From Pontivivens sp032464575 (GTDB lineage: Bacteria > Pseudomonadota > Alphaproteobacteria > Rhodobacterales > Rhodobacteraceae), in contig JAWDKM010000001.1 in assembly GCA_032464575.1 (NCBI GenBank), forward strand, positions 310,001 to 374,000: a DNA stretch of 64,000 nucleotides. Reading direction: 5' to 3'. Shown in pieces: positions 16,799-24,749 of the stretch. The position numbers and the translations under genes were made by a program. The stretch's first letter is position 1, and each line of letters starts with the position of its first letter. The notes below the pieces were generated by a model, which worked only from the letters and a program-made list of their open reading frames with translations, was not told the origin of the DNA and did no database searches.

Positions 16799-17317
16799 TC
16801 AGGCCGCACCGACCGGGCGCAGGCCCTTGGACTGGGGTGCCGCGGCAACGTCGCCCTGCTCGCTGACCATGTCGGCGAGGCGCTGCAGCTCCGGAGACAT
16901 CCGGTCCTGCGCGAGCGTGCGCAGCCGGTGCGGCAGACGGGCCATGGCGCCGCGCGCGCCGCCGCACTGGGCGACGATCCACGCGGCGACAGCGACGATC
17001 GCGTCCGTTTCCTCGTCGTCGGTGGCAAAGAGGCGCCGCGCCTCGCGCAGGATGGATTGCTGCTCCAGCGGCTCGGTCCGGCCCTCGACCTCGGCCAGCG
17101 CGATCAGGATGGCTGCACCTGCGATCCGCGGATCCTCAATGGTATCAACCGGATGCACGCCGGCCTTGCAGCGATAGTCGACCCGGAAGGCCGCGACCTG
17201 AACCTCGTCCGTCGCCCCCGCGATCTCCCCCGCCTGGATGCAGAGGGCCCGAAGCCAGACCCAGTAGAGCGCGCAAGCCGCCAGTCCCGCCAATGCGAAC
17301 AGTATCGTCGTTGTCAT
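16799..17317 (-). CDS. Membrane-anchored paralogue 1 of a tandem trio
   Basis: The 172-residue product has one N-terminal transmembrane helix (residues 3-22) followed by a cytoplasmic helical domain. Shared with its two neighbours are YRxxxxVHPxDxIEDPRIAxxxxLIALAExxG (about residues 48-80) and WIVAQCGG followed by an Arg-rich helix. The helical periodicity and the two-part acidic segment resemble the TerB/DjlA-type fold, but this is inference. It is the most diverged copy: it lacks the DPRIAATGLLIA form and has a different C-terminus. ATG 17317 has GGGGGGAAAC upstream. Function unknown. Confidence 0.7.
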   Translation of the reverse strand: MTTTILFALAGLAACALYWVWLRALCIQAGEIAGATDEVQVAAFRVDYRCKAGVHPVDTIEDPRIAGAAILIALAEVEGRTEPLEQQSILREARRLFATDDEETDAIVAVAAWIVAQCGGARGAMARLPHRLRTLAQDRMSPELQRLADMVSEQGDVAAAPQSKGLRPVGAA

Positions 17318-17592
17318 GTGTTTCCCCCCGGAACGCCACGTCTTATGGGAGATCCTGCCCGTACCCTTGGGCAAGAATGAGACGAAACCGGGGCGGGAAC
17401 GCGTCAAGCCGATCAAGCGGCATGGTTGCGTCGCGGGCCCGAATCGCACCCTCCGGCGCGTCCCATGGCACGCCGCCGCCGATGCGTCCATATCGGTAGA
17501 TCGTTAAGACAAAGTTTCGTTACGGCAAAAGACATCTCGGCATTCACCGCGATCCATTCAAGATCAGCGGCGAACACTGCGACAAAAGACGC

Positions 17593-17612
17593 CGTGAGCG
17601 GGTCCGCTCACG
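17593..17612 (-). terminator. Hairpin after paralogue 2, probable terminator
   Basis: CGTGAGCGG and CCGCTCACG form a perfect 9-bp stem with a two-base loop. On the minus strand it is followed by GCGTCTTTTGTCG. It lies 30 bases beyond the stop of the gene at 17643-18170, so the three paralogues are probably not one simple transcript. The other bases of the 325-base gap 17318-17642 show no gene that I can support. Confidence 0.6.
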
Positions 17613-17642
17613 CAAGAACGCGAGATACGCGCGGCTTCCGCT

Positions 17643-18170
17643 TCAGTGGACGATCACGCGCCGGATGTCGGCCATCGCGCCCTGCATCTCGTCGGGATCG
17701 GCGCGCAGCGCGGCGGCACTCACCGCCTCCGACATGTCGACGAGATCCGGCAGCACGGCAGGCCCGCTCAGCCAGCGCAGACGGCGCGCGAGCCGGTGCA
17801 TGGCGGGATGCGGACCCTCGCACTGCTCCACCAGCCAGCGGCCGATGGCGATCATCTCGTCGGCCTCGTCGGATCCGACGCCGAAGACACGCTGCATCTC
17901 GCGGTGGATCACCTCCATCTCGGGTGCGGAGACGCCGCCCTGGCTCTGCGACAGGGCGATCAGAAGACCGGTCGCGGCGATGCGCGGATCGTCCACGCTG
18001 TCGCCGGGATGCATGTCGGCATGCTGGCGATAGCCGAACCGGCGCGCGGCGACGCGCACCTCGCGGGCGGCCAGGACGAGTTCGTGGCCGAGATCCCGCG
18101 CAATGCGGAGTCTCAAGTATAAGAAAGCGGCCACCCCCAGGAGGCCGGCAACAGGGATAAGGGGGGACAT
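17643..18170 (-). CDS. Membrane-anchored paralogue 2 of a tandem trio
   Basis: The 175-residue protein has an N-terminal hydrophobic helix (residues 3-19) and then the trio's domain: VRVAARRFGYRQHADMHPGD, DDPRIAATGLLIAL, an acidic helix, EADEMIAIGRWLVEQC, and MHRLARRLRWL. It is closest to paralogue 3 over the central 110 residues. A conserved QC before a Gly-Pro/Ala-His turn is notable as the only cysteine of the domain. The role is unknown; a TerB-like fold is a guess from helix spacing. Confidence 0.75.
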   Translation of the reverse strand: MSPLIPVAGLLGVAAFLYLRLRIARDLGHELVLAAREVRVAARRFGYRQHADMHPGDSVDDPRIAATGLLIALSQSQGGVSAPEMEVIHREMQRVFGVGSDEADEMIAIGRWLVEQCEGPHPAMHRLARRLRWLSGPAVLPDLVDMSEAVSAAALRADPDEMQGAMADIRRVIVH

Positions 18171-18227
18171 GGCGATAATCCCGATTTGTTCTCATTGATA
18201 GCGACATTCAGCCTATCACAGAGAATA

Positions 18228-18300
18228 AGGCGAAAATGGGGCACCCACCGCTCAACCCTGCGTTGAGCGGATTTTCGCCTATTGGTGACGTAGCGTCACC
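18228..18300. repeat. Two adjacent hairpins between paralogues 2 and 3
   Basis: An outer 10-bp pair (AGGCGAAAAT at 18228-18237 and ATTTTCGCCT at 18271-18280) encloses an inner 8-bp pair (CCGCTCAA at 18248-18255 and TTGAGCGG at 18263-18270). It is followed at once by a perfect hairpin GGTGACG-TAG-CGTCACC at 18284-18300. The array lies downstream of paralogue 3 and upstream of paralogue 2 on the minus strand. It may end the first transcript or control the second. Confidence 0.7.
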
Positions 18301-18325
18301 ACAGTCTCGCAGCCAGCCGTCGCGC

Positions 18326-18847
18326 TTAGTTGGCGATCGCCTGGCGGATCCTGTCCAGCGCCTCCTTCGCATCCGGACCGTCGCCTCCGGCCCCGGCCAC
18401 CGCCGCTCCCATCACCATCAGGTCGGGCAGAACCTCGCCGCCGGCCAGCGTCCGGAGCCGGCGTGCCAGCCGCCGCAGTGCGGGGTGCGCCCCACCGCAC
18501 TGGCCCACGATCCAACGGCCCACCGCGATCAGTTCGTCCGCCTCCGCGGCCGTGATGTCGAACACGCGCTGGATCTCCAGCCGCACGGCCTCCAGCTCCG
18601 CCGCGGTCAGCGCGCCGTCCGATTCTGCGATTGCAATCAACAGCCCCGTCGCCGCGATGCGCGGATCGTCGATGCTGTCGCCGGGATGCACGTCGTGCTT
18701 TCGCCGGTATCCGAAGCGCCGCGCCGCCAGCCGCACGTCGTTCGCCGCATCCAGCAGCTCGCCGCCCACCTCGCGCGCGGCCTTCATCCGCCAGTACCAC
18801 ACGGCCACAGCACCGACGACGCCGAGCAGCATGATCAGGATCGGCAT
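18326..18847 (-). CDS. Membrane-anchored paralogue 3 of a tandem trio
   Basis: The 173-residue protein has a transmembrane helix at residues 2-19, a basic stretch, and the same domain as its neighbours: VRLAARRFGYRRKHDVHPGDSIDDPRIAATGLLIAIAESDG, then EADELIAVGRWIVGQCGG and LRRLARRLRTLAG. The stop TAG/TAA-side region is followed by strong hairpins. Three tandem related genes point to duplication in place. No characterised family is recognised with certainty. Confidence 0.75.
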   Translation of the reverse strand: MPILIMLLGVVGAVAVWYWRMKAAREVGGELLDAANDVRLAARRFGYRRKHDVHPGDSIDDPRIAATGLLIAIAESDGALTAAELEAVRLEIQRVFDITAAEADELIAVGRWIVGQCGGAHPALRRLARRLRTLAGGEVLPDLMVMGAAVAGAGGDGPDAKEALDRIRQAIAN

Positions 18848-18939
18848 TGCGAAGATCCCCTACCCACTTGTCCCTGGGCGCAACCTATACGGGCAGTTAT
18901 GGCGGGAATGGGGCAGCTTCGGCGCCTGAGGCGCGCGTA

Positions 18940-18970
18940 CCCCTGGCGTTGCATCCGCGCAACGCCGGGG
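18940..18970. repeat. Hairpin after the PhoX-like gene
   Basis: CCCCTGGCGTTGC (18940-18952) pairs with GCAACGCCGGGG (18959-18970), leaving one bulged base. It begins 12 bases past the stop of the PhoX-like gene on the minus strand. No T-run follows, so it may be a Rho-assisted or mRNA-stabilising end rather than a classic terminator. Confidence 0.5.
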
Positions 18971-18981
18971 CGGCGGCGACG

Positions 18982-20514
18982 TCACAGAAGACCGCGTTCC
19001 CACGGACCCGTGATCGCGAAGGTGATCCCGGGCGTCTGGGCGTTCACGAACAGGATCCGGCCCGACGGATCGAAGGTCGCGCCCGCCCATTCGTCCTCGC
19101 GGTAGTCGCCCGGCGCGATGAGGGTCACGGACTTGCCCGCGGCCTGGATATCCGCCGGTTCGAGCTGGATGTTGTTCTTGGCGAAGATGTAGGTCTCGCC
19201 CCCCGGTATCAGGCCCAGCAGACGCTCGCCAGGCCCGTAGGTATCCTCGACCCCGCCCCCATCCTCGCACAGCAGCACGCCGCCGCGCGGGCTGACGGTG
19301 ATATTGTCGGGGTTGTTGCCAGCCACCGGGTTGTCGGATTTGAACACGCAGGAGAGCGTCTCGCTCGCCGGATCGTAGGTCCAGACCGCACCCTCGCCGC
19401 GCCCGATCACTTCGGCCACGCCGTCATGCTCGCCGCGCCCGGCGGAGGTATCGACGATGTACATCAGCCGGTCGGTGTCGGAGTACCAGATCCCTTCCAG
19501 CCGCGAGAAGCGCAGCGCACCCTGGTCGCGCCCCTGCACGAACGGGCCGGAGGCGGTGTTCTCCTCGTCATGCGGGAATTCGGTGAAGGGCTGCGGGTCC
19601 ATGTCGGGCTCCGCGATCTCGACCCATTCGAGCTGGTGCGTCTCGCCCATCGCCGGATCGAGGAGATCGGCTTTGTCGATCCCCGTGATCTTGGCCATGT
19701 AGAGCGTCCCGCCCTGCTCCAGCGCGCCGAGGCGGCGGGAGGTGTCGTTCGGCTCGAACTTGTAGAGGCCCGCCTGGTTGCGGTCGTCCTCCGTCAGGAA
19801 CACCGCGCCGGTGCGCGGGTCGAGGGCGACGGCCTCGTGATCCATCCGGCCCATGGCGACGATGGGATTGCCCGTGGTCTCGCCCCGCTGGTCGGAGACC
19901 TCGAAGACGTAGCCGTGCTTGCGCCCGCCCTGATCGGTGAAGTCGGCGAGATCCTCCTCGCAGGTCAGCCACGTGTTCCACATGGTCGGCCCGCCGGCGC
20001 AGTTGTCGATGGTGCCGCCCAGCGTCGGTTCGGCCTCCGCCCACGCGCCGGAGCGGTAGACGATCTTGGTCGTGCCGCCCGACAGCGGGCCGGTCAGGTC
20101 GTCGTCATCGGTGACCTCCGCGGTGTCGTAGGCCGCATCGGCGCCGATCAGGCCGACATCGGGCTGCACCTTCGATTCATGGTTGCGGATCAGCGTGATC
20201 TCCGGCTCCCCGTTCACGAGGCGGGAGCGGACGACCGCCATCCCGTCATGCTCCATCGGGGTCGGCTTGCCGTCGATCATCAGGTCGCCCGACCAGCCGA
20301 AGGACTGGTAGGTGAAGCCCTCGGGCAGCTGCAGCAGGTAGAGCCCCGTGGTCCGATCCGCGACCGGCCGCACCGGGCCGTAGGGCGACGGGATCGGCTC
20401 CATCCGCCCCTGCACCAACGCCTGGCGGCCGTAGAGGCCGGACAGCGGCACGGCGAGTGCGGCGGTGGCCGTTCCGCGCAACAGCGCACGGCGGTCGAGT
20501 GTCATCTGGCTCAT
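18982..20514 (-). CDS. PhoX-like (DUF839) phosphatase with Tat signal
   Basis: The 510-residue product looks like a PhoX/DUF839 beta-propeller hydrolase, a family of calcium- and iron-dependent alkaline phosphatases of the periplasm. The N-terminus MSQMTLDRRALLRGTATAALAVPLSG is a twin-arginine signal. Family blocks include LIRNHESKVQP, NCAGGPTMWNTWLTCEED and GRMDHEAVALDPRTGAVFLTEDD. Later blocks are DNPVAGNNPDNITVSPRGGVLLCEDGGG and the final DPSGRILFVNAQTPGITFAITGPW. ATG 20514 is chosen since upstream codons have no signal features. Substrate not proven; some DUF839 proteins are not phosphatases. Confidence 0.88.
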   Translation of the reverse strand: MSQMTLDRRALLRGTATAALAVPLSGLYGRQALVQGRMEPIPSPYGPVRPVADRTTGLYLLQLPEGFTYQSFGWSGDLMIDGKPTPMEHDGMAVVRSRLVNGEPEITLIRNHESKVQPDVGLIGADAAYDTAEVTDDDDLTGPLSGGTTKIVYRSGAWAEAEPTLGGTIDNCAGGPTMWNTWLTCEEDLADFTDQGGRKHGYVFEVSDQRGETTGNPIVAMGRMDHEAVALDPRTGAVFLTEDDRNQAGLYKFEPNDTSRRLGALEQGGTLYMAKITGIDKADLLDPAMGETHQLEWVEIAEPDMDPQPFTEFPHDEENTASGPFVQGRDQGALRFSRLEGIWYSDTDRLMYIVDTSAGRGEHDGVAEVIGRGEGAVWTYDPASETLSCVFKSDNPVAGNNPDNITVSPRGGVLLCEDGGGVEDTYGPGERLLGLIPGGETYIFAKNNIQLEPADIQAAGKSVTLIAPGDYREDEWAGATFDPSGRILFVNAQTPGITFAITGPWERGLL

Positions 20515-20668
20515 CGGGGTCTCGTCCTCGGCTGGATCACGCCAGCCTGACAGCGGCGCATTGCGATCGCGCGTCGGTTGCGTGACGGGACCGAAACGGT
20601 TCGATGACGCTGGCAGCACCGGCGATCCGTGCTACACGGGCGGGACCCCTTTCGCGCCGGACCCGCCC

Positions 20669-21589
20669 ATGCTCCCCATCATCGCCAAGACGCTGCCCTT
20701 CTTCGTGCTGATCGGGCTGGGCTACGCGGCGGCGGCGACCCGGTTCTTCGGGGCCGAGGCCGCGGCGGTCCTCACGAAATTCGTCTTCTTCTTCGCGCTC
20801 TCGGCGATGCTGTTCAACTTCACCGCGACGCTGGAGATCTCGGCCCTGACCGACTGGACCTATCTGGCCTGCTATCTGCTCGCCTCCGTGCTGGTCTACG
20901 CCCTTGCCACCGCCGCCGCGCTGGTCCGCAGGCAGGGTGCCGCCGTCGCAGCGGTCGAGGCGCAGACGGCGGTGATCGGCAATGTGGGCTTTCTCGCGAT
21001 CCCGATGCTGGTGGCGCTCTTCGGTGAGCGGGCGGCGGCACCCGTGCTGATGGTGCTCTGTGTGGACCTGATCGTCTTCGGCTCGGTCATCGTCGCGGTG
21101 ATTGTCGGAAGCCGGGGGCGGCTTGGGCTCTCGACCTTCGGCACGATCGGAATGGGTCTTCTGAAGAACCCTATGGTGATGTCGATCAGCGCGGGGCTGC
21201 TCTGGTCGCTGGCCGGCGCCCCGGTGCCTGGCCCCATGGCCGACTTCCTCGATGTGCTGGGCTCGGCGGCGACGCCCGTCGCCCTCTTCGCCATCGGGGC
21301 CTCGCTCGCGGGCAAGTCGGCGGAGCGGGCGAGCGTGGCGCTCTGGCTCTCCTCGCTCAAGCTGGTGGTGCATCCGCTGGTGGTCGCGGTCTTCGCGCTC
21401 TTCCTCTTCGACATCGAGCCCTTCGCCGCCTCCATGATGATCGCGACGGCGGCGATGCCGGTGGCGGGCAACATCTACATTATCGCGCAGCATTACGAGG
21501 TCGCACCGCAGCGCGCCTCGACCGCGATCCTGTTCTCCACGGTGCTGAGCGTGCTGACGCTGACATTGGTCCTTGGATGGATCGGATGA
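20669..21589 (+). CDS. AEC-family (auxin efflux carrier type) transporter
   Basis: The 306-residue protein is almost entirely hydrophobic, with about ten membrane helices in two repeats, as in the AEC/bile-arsenite superfamily. It has the family features GNVGFLAIPM in helix 4-5, LLKNPMVMSISAGLLW and PVALFAIGASLAG. The start is ATG 20669, just after a spacer; the longer frame upstream is antisense to the PhoX-like gene. The stop overlaps psuK as ATGA, so it is translationally coupled to pseudouridine breakdown genes and may carry a nucleoside or a product of that pathway. Confidence 0.87.
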   Translation: MLPIIAKTLPFFVLIGLGYAAAATRFFGAEAAAVLTKFVFFFALSAMLFNFTATLEISALTDWTYLACYLLASVLVYALATAAALVRRQGAAVAAVEAQTAVIGNVGFLAIPMLVALFGERAAAPVLMVLCVDLIVFGSVIVAVIVGSRGRLGLSTFGTIGMGLLKNPMVMSISAGLLWSLAGAPVPGPMADFLDVLGSAATPVALFAIGASLAGKSAERASVALWLSSLKLVVHPLVVAVFALFLFDIEPFAASMMIATAAMPVAGNIYIIAQHYEVAPQRASTAILFSTVLSVLTLTLVLGWIG

Positions 21590-22407
21590 GCGTGCTCTGC
21601 ATTGGTGCGGCCCATTGGGACATCATCGCACGGGCCGAGGGCCGCGTGGCGTTCGGCGACGACCTGCCCGGCCGGATCGACGAACGGCCCGGCGGGGTCG
21701 CGTGCAACGTCGCGCTGGCGCTGGCCCGGGCCGGGGTCGAGGTCCGGCTCGCGGCCACCGTCGGACGGGATGCGGCCGGCGATGCTCTCGCCTCGACCCT
21801 CGCGGAGGCGGGCGTCGGGCTGGAGCTCCACCGCATCCCGGCCCCGACCGACCGCTACGTGGCGATCGAGGACGGGGCCGGGCGTCTGGTCTCGGCCGTT
21901 GCCGACATGCGGGCGCTGGAGGTCGGCGCCGGGAACCTCGTGTCCGGCCTCGCGGCGGCCGGCGCCATCGTCGTCGCGGACGGGAACCTGCCGGAGGCCG
22001 CGCTGGCCGCCCTGCCCCGCACGCCGGATCTGCGCCTCGTCCCGGCAAGCCCCGCGAAGGCCCTGCGCCTGCGTGCCCTCGTTCAGGGAGGCGCCGCGAT
22101 CTATGCGAACCGGGGGGAGGCGGAGGCCCTGACCGGTACCGCCGGCGCGCACGAGGCGGCCCGCGCTCTCTCCGCCATGGGGGCCGGCTTCGCCCTGGTA
22201 ACCGACGGCGCGTCGCGCGTCGTGCTGGCCCGCGACACGACCGTCACCTCCGCCATCCCCCACCCGACCGACGGCAGCGTCACCGGCGCGGGCGATGCGC
22301 TCGTCGCCGGCCACATCGCGGCGGGCCTGCGGGGCCTTGACGATGCCGCGGCACTGGACGAAGCCGTGGCGGCCGCCGCCCGCCACCTGACCGGAGAGAC
22401 CCGATGA
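21586..22407 (+). CDS. psuK: PfkB-family kinase, probable pseudouridine kinase
   Basis: The 273-residue protein is a ribokinase/PfkB-family sugar kinase: it has an N-terminal SVLCIGAAHWDII beta strand, the RPGGVACNVALALARAG glycine motif, and the C-terminal catalytic signature DGSVTGAGDALVAGHIAAG. Its coupling by ATGA overlap to psuG indicates that it phosphorylates pseudouridine to pseudouridine 5'-phosphate. ATG 21586 overlaps the AEC stop; an ATG nine bases earlier is less likely. Confidence 0.87.
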   Translation: MSVLCIGAAHWDIIARAEGRVAFGDDLPGRIDERPGGVACNVALALARAGVEVRLAATVGRDAAGDALASTLAEAGVGLELHRIPAPTDRYVAIEDGAGRLVSAVADMRALEVGAGNLVSGLAAAGAIVVADGNLPEAALAALPRTPDLRLVPASPAKALRLRALVQGGAAIYANRGEAEALTGTAGAHEAARALSAMGAGFALVTDGASRVVLARDTTVTSAIPHPTDGSVTGAGDALVAGHIAAGLRGLDDAAALDEAVAAAARHLTGETR

Positions 22408-23321
22408 CCGCCCCCCTGATCTTCTCCACCGAGGTCGAGGCCGCCCGCGGCGAGGGCCGCCCCCTCGTGGCGCTGGAATCCACCATCATCACCCACGGCA
22501 TGCCGTGGCCGCAGAACCGCGACACGGCGCGGGAGGTCGAGCAGGTGATCCGCGACGCCGGCGCGGTGCCCGCCACGATGGCCGTCATGGACGGCGCGAT
22601 CCGCGTCGGCCTCGATGCGGAGACGCTGGATGCGCTGGCCCAGGCGGAGGGCGTCCTAAAACTCTCCCGCGCCGACATCGCGGCGGCTCTGGCGTCAGGC
22701 GCGACCGGTGCGACGACCGTGGCCGCGACGATGATCTGCGCCCGCCTCGCGGGGATCGAGGTCTTCGCCACGGGCGGCATCGGCGGGGTGCATCGCGGGG
22801 CGGAGACGAGCTTCGACATCTCCGCCGATCTCCGCGAGCTGTCGGAAACGCCCGTGACCGTGGTCGCGGCGGGGGCGAAGGCGATCCTCGATCTGCCCAA
22901 GACGCTGGAGGTGCTGGAGACCCTCGGCGTTCCCGTCATCGGCTACCGCACCGACCGCCTGCCCGCCTTCTGGTCGGCGGCGTCGGAGCATCCGGTGCCG
23001 CTCTCGATGGATAGCGCGGCCAAGATCGCGGCGGCGCACCGGATGCGTTACAGGATCGGGCTCCCCGGAGGTCAGCTTGTAACAAATCCGATCCCGGCCG
23101 AGGCGGAGATCCCGGCCGCCGAGATCGACCCGATCATCGCGCAGGCCCTCGCCGAGGCCGAGGCACGGGGCATCGCCGCCAAGGAGGTGACGCCGTTTCT
23201 CCTGCAACGCATCTTCGAACTGACGGAAGGACGTTCGCTGGAGGCGAATATCGCGCTGGTGAAGAACAACGCCCGGCTCGCTGCCGAGATCGCGGTGGAG
23301 TTGGCGAAGGATGCTGAATGA
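22404..23321 (+). CDS. psuG: Pseudouridine-5'-phosphate glycosidase
   Basis: PsuG splits pseudouridine 5'-phosphate to uracil and ribose 5-phosphate. The 305-residue protein shows the family start VALESTIITHGMPWPQN, the GAIRVGLD loop, FATGGIGGVHRGAE, and the lysine motif AGAKAILDLPKTLEVLETLGVPV; the C-terminal NPIPAEAEIP and KEVTPFLLQRIFELT blocks are also present. Start ATG 22404 overlaps psuK as ATGA. With PsuK this makes a complete pseudouridine catabolic pair in the cytoplasm. Confidence 0.96.
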   Translation: MTAPLIFSTEVEAARGEGRPLVALESTIITHGMPWPQNRDTAREVEQVIRDAGAVPATMAVMDGAIRVGLDAETLDALAQAEGVLKLSRADIAAALASGATGATTVAATMICARLAGIEVFATGGIGGVHRGAETSFDISADLRELSETPVTVVAAGAKAILDLPKTLEVLETLGVPVIGYRTDRLPAFWSAASEHPVPLSMDSAAKIAAAHRMRYRIGLPGGQLVTNPIPAEAEIPAAEIDPIIAQALAEAEARGIAAKEVTPFLLQRIFELTEGRSLEANIALVKNNARLAAEIAVELAKDAE

Positions 23322-23406
23322 CCGGTCGAAACGACGAAGCTGAGGGCAGCGGCCGCGCCGCGGGGTGGGCGAGAAGCGCCCGCCCCCGGGGGGTGGTGCG
23401 GGCGCT

Positions 23407-23426
23407 GCCCGGCGGTGCCGCCGGGC
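23407..23426. repeat. GC-rich hairpin between psuG and modB
   Basis: GCCCGGCGG and CCGCCGGGC form a perfect 9-bp stem with a two-base loop. A second shorter stem (GGGCG and CGCCC) lies about 40 bases before it. The gap between psuG and modB is 139 bases. There is no T-run, and I do not see the conserved pattern of a molybdenum-cofactor riboswitch, so the role is open. Confidence 0.5.
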
Positions 23427-23460
23427 GCTCCGGTCGACAACGCGCGGAGCCAAGGCATTG

Positions 23461-24153
23461 ATGTCGTTGACGGACGCCGAGTGGCAGGCGCTCGCCCTGT
23501 CCCTGCAGGTCGCGGGCATCGCGACGGCGGTGGCGCTGCCGCTGGCCTATCTTGCGGCGTGGACGCTCGCGCGGGTGCGGTTTCCGGGCAAGAGCATTGC
23601 CAAGGCCCTGATCCAGCTGCCTCTCGTCCTGCCGCCGGTCGTCGTGGGCTACCTCCTCCTGACGCTGTTCGGGCGGGACGGGGCGCTCGGCGCTCCGCTC
23701 GGCGCGTTCGGGATCACCGTGCCGTTCACCACGCTCGCCGCCGGGATCGCCGCAGGGGTGATGGCCTTTCCGCTGATCGTGCGCGCCTGCCGCCTCTCCA
23801 TCGAGGCGCTCGATCCGAAGCTGGAGGATGCGGCGCGGATCCACGGCGCGTCCCGCTGGCGGGTGTTCGTGACGCTGTCGCTGCCGCTCTCGCTGCCCGG
23901 TCTGCTGGCGGGCGCGACGCTGGGCTTTGCCCGCGGATTCGGGGAGTTCGGGGCGACCATCGTCTTCGCCGCCAACATTCCCGGCGAGACGCGGACGCTG
24001 CCGATCGCGATCTACTCCGCCCTGCAGTCGCCCACCGGGGACGAGGCGGCGGCGCGGCTCGTCACGATCTCCGTCATCGTGGCCATCGCCGCCTTCATCC
24101 TGTCGGAATGGCTGGAGCGGCGGACGCGCGCGCGTCTGTCGGGGCGGGGGTGA
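23461..24153 (+). CDS. modB: Molybdate-type ABC transporter permease
   Basis: The 230-residue inner-membrane protein has about five helices and the permease EAA motif as EDAARIHGASRWRVFVTLSLPLSLPGLLAGATLGFARGFGEFGATIVFAANIPGETRTLP, which is typical of ModB. Start ATG 23461 (MSLTDAEWQALALSL) is a normal ModB N-terminus. It is coupled to modC by GTGA overlap. No modA-type binding protein is next to it in the window. Confidence 0.9.
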   Translation: MSLTDAEWQALALSLQVAGIATAVALPLAYLAAWTLARVRFPGKSIAKALIQLPLVLPPVVVGYLLLTLFGRDGALGAPLGAFGITVPFTTLAAGIAAGVMAFPLIVRACRLSIEALDPKLEDAARIHGASRWRVFVTLSLPLSLPGLLAGATLGFARGFGEFGATIVFAANIPGETRTLPIAIYSALQSPTGDEAAARLVTISVIVAIAAFILSEWLERRTRARLSGRG

Positions 24154-24749
24154 GCGCGTTTCTCGACATCTCGGCCCGGCTGGAGCGCGGGGCCTTCACG
24201 CTCGCCGCGGACCTCGTGAGCGATGCGGGGATCACCGTGATCCACGGGCCCTCGGGGGCGGGCAAGACATTGTTCCTCCACGTCGTCGGCGGGTTGGTGC
24301 GCGGCAATGGCAGCCGGGTCTGCATCGGCGACCGGGTGCTCGACGGGGTGCCGCCCGCGGGCCGCGACATGGCGATGGTCTTTCAGGAGCCGCGCCTGTT
24401 CCCGCATCTGAGCGTCCGGCGCAACCTGCTCTACGGCGCGCGGGGTGGCGTCACGGAGGTGGCGGAGCGGCTGGAGATCGCGCAGTTCCTCGACCGGCGG
24501 CCCGCGGATCTGTCGGGCGGGCAGGCGCAGCGGGTGGCCATCGGGCGTGCCGTGCTACGGGCACCGTCGCTCCTGCTGCTCGACGAACCGCTCTCCTCCC
24601 TCGACGAAGCGCGCAAGGCGGTGGCGCTTGATCTGTTTCGCGAGCTTCCCGGACGCGGCACGCGGCTCCTCATGGTCAGTCACGACCCGCGGGAGGCCGA
24701 GGCGCTCGGCGCGCAGGTCGTGACCATGACCGAGGGGCGGCTGGCGTGA
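24150..24749 (+). CDS. modC: Short ABC ATPase, molybdate-type
   Basis: The 199-residue ATPase has Walker A GPSGAGKT, Q-loop FQEPRLFPHLSV, signature LSGGQAQRVAIGRA, Walker B LLLLDEPLSSLD and switch SHDPREAE. It ends after TMTEGRLA and so lacks the C-terminal TOBE domain that ordinary ModC proteins (about 350 residues) use to bind oxyanion. The start is GTG 24150, overlapping the modB stop; its own stop overlaps miaA as GTGA. It should energise ModB. Without the TOBE domain, substrate trans-inhibition is unlikely. Confidence 0.87.
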   Translation: MSAFLDISARLERGAFTLAADLVSDAGITVIHGPSGAGKTLFLHVVGGLVRGNGSRVCIGDRVLDGVPPAGRDMAMVFQEPRLFPHLSVRRNLLYGARGGVTEVAERLEIAQFLDRRPADLSGGQAQRVAIGRAVLRAPSLLLLDEPLSSLDEARKAVALDLFRELPGRGTRLLMVSHDPREAEALGAQVVTMTEGRLA

